NCBI GenBank assembly: GCA_003519585.1 | Contig: DOWL01000193.1 | Span: 975 to 6,488 of the forward strand | Source: Nocardioides sp. | GTDB taxonomy: Bacteria; Actinomycetota; Actinomycetes; Propionibacteriales; Nocardioidaceae | Direction: 5' to 3' | Length of the DNA stretch: 5,514 bases | Shown: positions 1 to 3,373 of the stretch, one piece after another | How the letters are laid out: each line of letters opens with the position of its first letter | How positions within the stretch are numbered: the stretch's first letter is position 1 | The notes under the pieces: generated by a model | What the model was told of the DNA's origin: nothing | Seen by the model: the letters and a program-made list of their open reading frames with translations, nothing else | The model's database searches: none | Translations under genes and position numbers: made by a program

Positions 1-50
1 GGTTTCGACACCGTCGGCGCTGGGGCGCCTCCGGGCTCAACCACCGGTGA
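1..50. repeat. REP-like dispersed intergenic repeat (putative)
   Basis: The left edge opens with ggtttcgaca and ends with ctcaaccaccggtga. Between these lies a small GC hairpin (ggcgc at 16-20 with gcgcc at 25-29). From memory, 'GGTTTCGACA...CTCAACCACCGG' strings recur between genes in Nocardioides-type genomes, which is why I call it a dispersed repeat; only one copy is visible here. The flank at 51-119 is not convincing coding sequence on the plus strand. On the minus strand it reads as a short Leu-rich frame ending ELALTGG, whose stop lies inside the repeat, so the repeated unit may extend to about 119. The element could also begin to the left of the window. Confidence 0.42.
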
Positions 51-119
51 GCGCCAGCTCCTCCTTCCGCAGCAGCGGCAGCTGGAGAAGGTCCACCAGC
101 TCCAAGACCTGGCCGACCA

Positions 120-242
120 GCCAAGGACGTCCTCGACCGCATCGACGAGATCGTCCCGCCCGGCACCACCATCAACGAGGTCGACCGCGGCTACGCGCCG
201 CCGGCCCTCACCGACGTGGCGCTGCGCCGCCGCTCTGTCTGA
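120..242 (+). pseudogene. Aldo/keto reductase, C-terminal remnant
   Basis: From position 120 the frame reads AKDVLDRIDEIVPPG, then a segment containing TTINEVDRGY, PPAL and ALRRR, and stops with TGA at 240-242. The 'LDRIDEIVPPGT' helix followed by a 'PPAL.D.ALRRR' tail is the characteristic C-terminus of actinobacterial aldo/keto reductases, NAD(P)H-dependent oxidoreductases with a TIM-barrel fold. Only about 40 residues remain of a family usually around 300-340 long. The barrel, the catalytic Asp/Tyr/Lys/His and the cofactor site are absent. Upstream in the same frame, codons 51-119 do not resemble the family, and an in-frame TGA lies at 48-50 with no ATG, GTG or TTG after it. The gene is therefore broken rather than merely cut by the window edge. 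The loss boundary coincides with the end of the repeat-like flank, suggesting insertion or recombination. A frameshift just upstream of 120 is a less likely alternative, because the other frames there also lack family sequence. Confidence 0.6.
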
Positions 243-274
243 GCCAGCCTGAAGGTTCACGCATCCTCCAGGCT

Positions 275-316
275 GGCCGAGCCCGGCGTTCCCCTGCGGG
301 AGCGCCGGGCTCGGCC
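275..316 (+). terminator. Long near-perfect GC hairpin, probable terminator
   Basis: Arms 275-288 (ggccgagcccggcg) and 303-316 are perfect 14-bp complements. The stem continues inward through a T-G wobble (289/302) and four more pairs (290-293 with 298-301), closing on a 4-nt loop ctgc (294-297). That makes about 19 paired positions. No T tract follows, which is common for actinobacterial hairpin terminators. It lies 33 nt after the aldo/keto reductase stop and ends 13 nt before the ATG of the next gene. It could have terminated the old reductase transcript. If transcription starts upstream of it, it would instead sit in the leader of the DUF2510 gene. Confidence 0.55.
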
Positions 317-329
317 GCATGCTGGAGAC

Positions 330-767
330 ATGAGCAGCACCCCAGCGGGCTGGTATCCCGACCCGGACGCGCCCGCCCAGGACCGCTACTGGGACGGTAG
401 CGAGTGGACCGCCCACCGCAGCCCGCGCACCTGGCAGCCCGGCTCGGAGGCGGTGGCCGACAGCGGCCGAGCGACCAAGGCACTGGTGCTGGGCATCGTC
501 TCGATCGTGTTCTGCGGCCTCTTCACGGGCGTCCCCGCGATGGTGCTCGGCCGCCGCGCACAGCGCGAGATCGACGCCTCCGAGGGCCGGCTCCGAGGTC
601 GCGGTACGGCGACCGCCGGTCTGGTCACCGGCGCGATCGGCACCCTGCTCTCCGCCTTCGCGATCGTGCTGCTGCTCGGTGTGATCGCGCTGGGCGGCTC
701 CTTCTCCGACCTGGACGACTGCATCACCGTCACGACGCAGGACGGCGGGACCGCCACCACCTGCTGA
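330..767 (+). CDS. Small membrane protein, DUF2510 + DUF4190-like
   Basis: A 145-residue protein of unknown function, probably in the cytoplasmic membrane. Residues 7-31 form a DUF2510 motif: GWYPDP at 7-12, then YWDGSEWT around 20-27 with Trp8, Trp21 and Trp26. This short Trp-rich module is typically found at the N-terminus of actinobacterial membrane proteins. Residues 49-122 match the DUF4190 pattern: one hydrophobic helix (about 51-73), a charged loop with RRAQREI and GRGTATAGLV, and a second helix (about 94-122). The 23-residue tail carries Cys131 and Cys145, the last residue, which could form a disulfide if the tail is extracytoplasmic. ATG 330 is the only ATG, GTG or TTG between the in-frame stop at 240-242 and the DUF2510 motif. 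The only Shine-Dalgarno-like sequence (ggag, 324-327) is just 2 nt from the start, so translation may be leaderless. It appears to be a single-gene unit. Confidence 0.88.
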   Translation: MSSTPAGWYPDPDAPAQDRYWDGSEWTAHRSPRTWQPGSEAVADSGRATKALVLGIVSIVFCGLFTGVPAMVLGRRAQREIDASEGRLRGRGTATAGLVTGAIGTLLSAFAIVLLLGVIALGGSFSDLDDCITVTTQDGGTATTC

Positions 768-890
768 CGAGCTCGAATCAGCCTCGCTCCGGTCCGGGCG
801 ATCCCGCGCGTCCAGTACGCGGGCGCGATCACGAACGTCGATCCCTGGACCGTCAGACTGAGCGCGCGCTCGAACCGTCGCCGTTCACCC

Positions 891-898
891 AGAGGAGA
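891..898 (+). promoter_or_regulatory. Ribosome binding site fixing the TTG start at 903
   Basis: The sequence agaggaga contains GGAG at 894-897, five bases before the TTG at 903. This strong match decides in favour of the TTG start over the next in-frame candidate, a GTG at 921 (codon 7). The rest of the 135-bp gap between 768 and 890 holds no gene, and I could not find a convincing -35/-10 pair in it. Confidence 0.7.
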
Positions 899-902
899 CC
901 CC

Positions 903-2066
903 TTGTCCATCGCCTTTCACGTGCCCGAGCACCTGATCGAGGTCCAGGAGCGGATCCGCCGCTTCGTGGCCGAGGAAGTGATCCCGCTCGAGCCCCGGGC
1001 CGTGGGTCGGAGTGTCGACGACGAGCTCACCCGTGAACTGCAGGAGCGTGGCCGCGCCTCGGGCGCCTGGGCGCCACAGCTGAGCAGCGAACTCGGCGGC
1101 CTCGGCCTCGATCACGTCGGCTCCGCGATCGCGCTCGAGGAGGCGGGTTACTCGCTGCTCGGACCGCTCGCGCTGAACTGCGCGGCGCCCGACGAGGGCA
1201 ACCTGCACCTGCTCGACCAGGTGGCCACCGAGGAGCAGCGGACGCGGTACCTCCTACCGCTCGCACGTGGTGAGCACCGCTCGGCGTTCGCGATGACCGA
1301 GCCCCCTCCGGGCGCGGGCTCGGACCCGGGCGCGCTGCGCACCGAGGCGGTGCAGGACGGCGACTCCTGGGTGATCAACGGCGAGAAGTGGCTCATCACC
1401 GGCGCCGACGGTGCGGGCTTCTTCATCGTGATGGCTCGCACCGGCGAGCACGCGACGATGTTCCTGGTCTCCGCCGACAACCCCGGCCTCACCGTAGGCG
1501 CGCACGCCCACACCATCGACGCCTCCATGCCCGGCGGTCACTGCCACGTCACCTTCGACGACTGCAGGGTGCCGGCGACCGAGGTTCTGGGTGCGGTCGA
1601 CGAAGGCTTCCGCTACGCCCAGGTCCGGCTGGCCCCGGCCCGGCTCACGCACTGCATGCGCTGGCTCGGTGCGGCCCGCCGCGCCCACGACATCGCGATG
1701 CGCCACGCCGTCTCCCGCGAGCTCTTCGGCAGTCGGCTCGGCGACCTCGGCATGGCCCAGCAGCTGATCGCCGACAACGAGGTCGACCTGCACACCAGCC
1801 GGCTCGTGCTCTGGCACGCCTGTTGGGCCCTCGACCAAGGCTCCCGCGGCGGCGAGGAGTCCTCGCGCGCCAAGGTGATGATCAGCGAGGCGGTCAACCG
1901 CGTCGTCGACCGCTCGGTCCAGCTGGCCGGTGGCATGGGCACCAGCGAGGACCAGCTGCTCGGCCGGATCTACGCCGACATCCGCGCTTTCCGGATCTAC
2001 GACGGCGCCAGCGAGGTGCACCGCATGTCGCTCGCCAAGCGCGCCGTCCGGCGCGCCTCGACGTAA
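903..2066 (+). CDS. Acyl-CoA dehydrogenase family flavoprotein
   Basis: A complete 387-residue acyl-CoA dehydrogenase, of usual family length. Such cytoplasmic FAD enzymes introduce an alpha-beta double bond into an acyl-CoA and pass electrons to electron-transfer flavoprotein. The N-terminal helical domain spans about 5-125. The middle beta domain begins with the family signature AFAMTEPPPGAGSDP (128-142), continues with WVINGEKWLITGA (156-168), and ends near FDDCRVPATEVLG (218-230). The C-terminal helical domain (about 236-387) carries the FAD and dimer motifs RELFGSRLG (272-280) and QLAGGMGTSEDQLLGRIYAD (340-359). RIYDGASEVHR (364-374) places Asp367 where medium-chain enzymes have their catalytic Glu ('YEGT'). 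This 'YDG.SEVHR' form resembles the ACAD10/11-like branch. Within that branch the substrate cannot be read from sequence, and no other beta-oxidation gene is adjacent. The start is TTG with a good ribosome binding site. The gene ends with TAA. Confidence 0.95.
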   Translation: MSIAFHVPEHLIEVQERIRRFVAEEVIPLEPRAVGRSVDDELTRELQERGRASGAWAPQLSSELGGLGLDHVGSAIALEEAGYSLLGPLALNCAAPDEGNLHLLDQVATEEQRTRYLLPLARGEHRSAFAMTEPPPGAGSDPGALRTEAVQDGDSWVINGEKWLITGADGAGFFIVMARTGEHATMFLVSADNPGLTVGAHAHTIDASMPGGHCHVTFDDCRVPATEVLGAVDEGFRYAQVRLAPARLTHCMRWLGAARRAHDIAMRHAVSRELFGSRLGDLGMAQQLIADNEVDLHTSRLVLWHACWALDQGSRGGEESSRAKVMISEAVNRVVDRSVQLAGGMGTSEDQLLGRIYADIRAFRIYDGASEVHRMSLAKRAVRRAST

Positions 2067-2132
2067 GACGTGTCGCGCACGTCAGAGCCGGCGCCAGGGC
2101 GTATGACGCTGTCCTACGTGACACGTCGTCTT
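2065..2132. repeat. Nested inverted repeats after the acyl-CoA dehydrogenase gene
   Basis: Two palindromes share the word gacgtgtc. The first is gacgtg (2067-2072), a 5-nt spacer, then cacgtc (2078-2083). The second is acgtg (2116-2120) and cacgt (2122-2126) around a single A. The outer sequences also pair: aagacgtgtc (2065-2074) with gacac (2120-2124) plus gtctt (2128-2132), leaving a 3-nt bulge. A further small inverted repeat, gcgt/acgc, lies at 2099-2109. The block starts at the stop codon of the dehydrogenase gene, so a 3'-end or terminator role is the simplest reading. A protein-binding site is possible but unsupported. Confidence 0.4.
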
Positions 2133-2146
2133 GGGGTCTTTCGCGA

Positions 2147-2226
2147 GCGGAGCGAGCGCGCCTCGTGATCGGCCGCATGGCCATGGCGACTGCGAAGCCC
2201 GCGAAGCGGAGCGAGCGTCGCCATGG
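2147..2226. repeat. Direct and inverted repeat cluster in convergent gap
   Basis: The word gcggagcgagcg occurs at 2147-2158 and again at 2206-2217. A related gcgaagc occurs at 2192-2198 and 2201-2207. A perfect 10-bp inverted repeat, ccatggcgac (2181-2190) and gtcgccatgg (2217-2226), encloses the second copy with a 26-nt loop. Words like gcgagcggagcgagcg are, from memory, frequent in intergenic elements of Nocardioides-like genomes. Because the block lies between two converging genes, it could act as a bidirectional terminator, a dispersed repeat, or both. The whole 2067-2264 stretch shows no credible gene. Confidence 0.42.
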
Positions 2227-2264
2227 GCTCGGGGCCGAGACTCACGAGGGTCAAACAGCAGCAC

Positions 2265-3248
2265 TTACACCCAGTCGTGCCGCGCGGCGTACCAACCCAA
2301 CTGCATCCGGCTCTGGACGCCGGCCAGGTCCTGCAGGTGGCGGAGGCGACGTTGGACCGTCCGGAGGGAGAGGTCCAGTTGTGCGGCGACGGCCTGGTCG
2401 GTCAGGCCCGCCAGCAGCAGGGTGAGGATCCTCCGGTCCATCGCCGTGGGTCCCCCTCCGCCCTCATCCCTCGTCGTCAGGGCGCCGAGACTCGACAGCT
2501 CGAGCGGGTACGCGCGGTGCCAGACCGCCTCGAACAGCGACTCCAGCGCCGCGACCAGACCGCTGCGCTGCAGCAACACCGCACCGGGTTCACCGGCCCG
2601 GTCGAGCGTCAGCGGCACCAGGGCGAGGTCGTCGTCGGCGAGGACGAGCTTGATGGGGAGCGCATCGGCCACCCGGATGTCGAGACCGTTCCGGAGTGAG
2701 TCGATCGCCTCGGCCGTCGCGCCCGGCTCTTCGAGCACGGCCCGTTCGAGGACCGCGCGGATCCGGACGCCGCGGTCGACCGCGGCCGGCTCGGCGGCGT
2801 TCTCTCCGGGCGGTACGGCGACGAACGGCGCGGTGACGAACATCCGCAGCTCAGTGGTCGCGGACTGCTGAACCTGTTGGTAGCGGTGCCGGATCGCATC
2901 GACGCCGGTGACCACCTCGATCAGGGCGTCGATGCTCTGACCGGCCAGCGAGGCACGGTGTACCTCGGCGAGCCCTACGAGCGCCTGTTCGGCCAGCCGG
3001 AGGCCGTCCCGGCGGTCGGTGATCAGGGCGCCGAGCGCGACCGCCGGAGGCGCGGCGACGTAGGTCTGCTCGGCCGAGCAGCGGGCGAGCCCCAGCTCGG
3101 AGAGGGTCGCGAGCGCGGTCTCCACCTCGGCCGTCACGAGACCGGCTTCGTCGGCCAGCGCGGAAGCCGCAGCCGAGGGATGAGCCAGCAGGGCTCGATA
3201 GACGAGCTCCACTCCGGGCTCGAGGCCCAACGCCTCCAGCATCGGCAT
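2265..3248 (-). CDS. TrmB/LuxR-type transcriptional regulator
   Basis: A 327-residue cytoplasmic regulator with a DNA-binding module at each end. Residues 9-60 form a TrmB-like winged helix (VYRALLAHPSAAASALADEA, then an AEVETALATLSELGLA recognition segment). Residues 75-130 are helical. Residues 133-215 resemble the PLD-like sensor fold of such proteins, with MFVTAPF, RGVRIRAVLERAVLE, GLDIRVADALPIKLVLADDD and ALVPL. A Gly-rich linker (263-266) leads to a LuxR/GerE-type helix-turn-helix (268-327) with ILTLLLAGLTDQAVAAQLDL and the recognition helix SLRTVQRRLRHL. No receiver domain or autoinducer-binding domain is present. The start is set at ATG 3248, with an ATG two codons on (3242) equally possible. 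An upstream ATG at 3377 would add 43 residues but would translate through a terminator-like hairpin. It lies directly downstream of the putative protease gene and in the same direction. The ligand and targets are unknown. Confidence 0.85.
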   Translation of the reverse strand: MPMLEALGLEPGVELVYRALLAHPSAAASALADEAGLVTAEVETALATLSELGLARCSAEQTYVAAPPAVALGALITDRRDGLRLAEQALVGLAEVHRASLAGQSIDALIEVVTGVDAIRHRYQQVQQSATTELRMFVTAPFVAVPPGENAAEPAAVDRGVRIRAVLERAVLEEPGATAEAIDSLRNGLDIRVADALPIKLVLADDDLALVPLTLDRAGEPGAVLLQRSGLVAALESLFEAVWHRAYPLELSSLGALTTRDEGGGGPTAMDRRILTLLLAGLTDQAVAAQLDLSLRTVQRRLRHLQDLAGVQSRMQLGWYAARHDWV

Positions 3249-3252
3249 CTCT

Positions 3253-3256
3253 CTCC
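3253..3256 (-). promoter_or_regulatory. Ribosome binding site of the TrmB/LuxR-type regulator
   Basis: Read on the minus strand, GGAG followed by agag precedes the ATG at 3248 with a 4-nt spacer, and the ATG at 3242 with a 10-nt spacer. It supports a start at one of these two rather than at the upstream ATG at 3377, which has no comparable site. The intervening 3257-3327 shows no promoter I can defend. Confidence 0.5.
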
Positions 3257-3327
3257 ACGTCGGCGCACGCGTCGGGGCGAGTATCTGCCACGGTGAGGCC
3301 GTCTGCCCCGCCTGGAATGGGTGAGGG

Positions 3328-3361
3328 GAGGGTGCCGGGAGGTCGCCCTCCCGGCACCCTC
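3328..3361 (-). terminator. Perfect 15-bp hairpin after the protease gene
   Basis: Arms agggtgccgggagg (3329-3342) and cctcccggcaccct (3347-3360) are exact complements around a 4-nt loop tcgc. One more G-C pair (3328/3361) makes 15 bp. The hairpin begins 12 nt beyond the protease stop codon in the minus-strand direction. It is followed by C-rich rather than T-rich sequence, as often in high-GC bacteria. It probably ends or attenuates transcription before the regulator gene. Confidence 0.68.
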
Positions 3362-3373
3362 GGGGGTGGGGGA

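Noticed and set aside
803..823. Hairpin cccgcg (803-808) / cgcggg (818-823) as terminator of the DUF2510 gene
   Set aside because: The stem is only 6 bp with a 9-nt loop and no T tract. Such pairings are common by chance at this GC content.
404..1036. A 210-codon plus-strand frame spanning the DUF2510 gene and the following gap
   Set aside because: It is an Arg-rich shadow frame overlapping two recognisable genes in another frame.
1388..2425. A 345-codon plus-strand open frame overlapping the acyl-CoA dehydrogenase gene
   Set aside because: It is an Arg/Pro-rich out-of-frame shadow of the dehydrogenase that runs on into the repeat region. It has no ribosome binding site or family match.
2131..2871. 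A 246-codon plus-strand frame rich in Ser/Arg opposite the regulator gene
   Set aside because: It is low-complexity antisense sequence. The minus strand carries a regulator with clear winged-helix and LuxR-type motifs.
3249..3373. A promoter for the regulator gene (for example a minus-strand agatact word around 3280-3290)
   Set aside because: No -35-like hexamer occurs at suitable spacing, so I could not separate it from chance.
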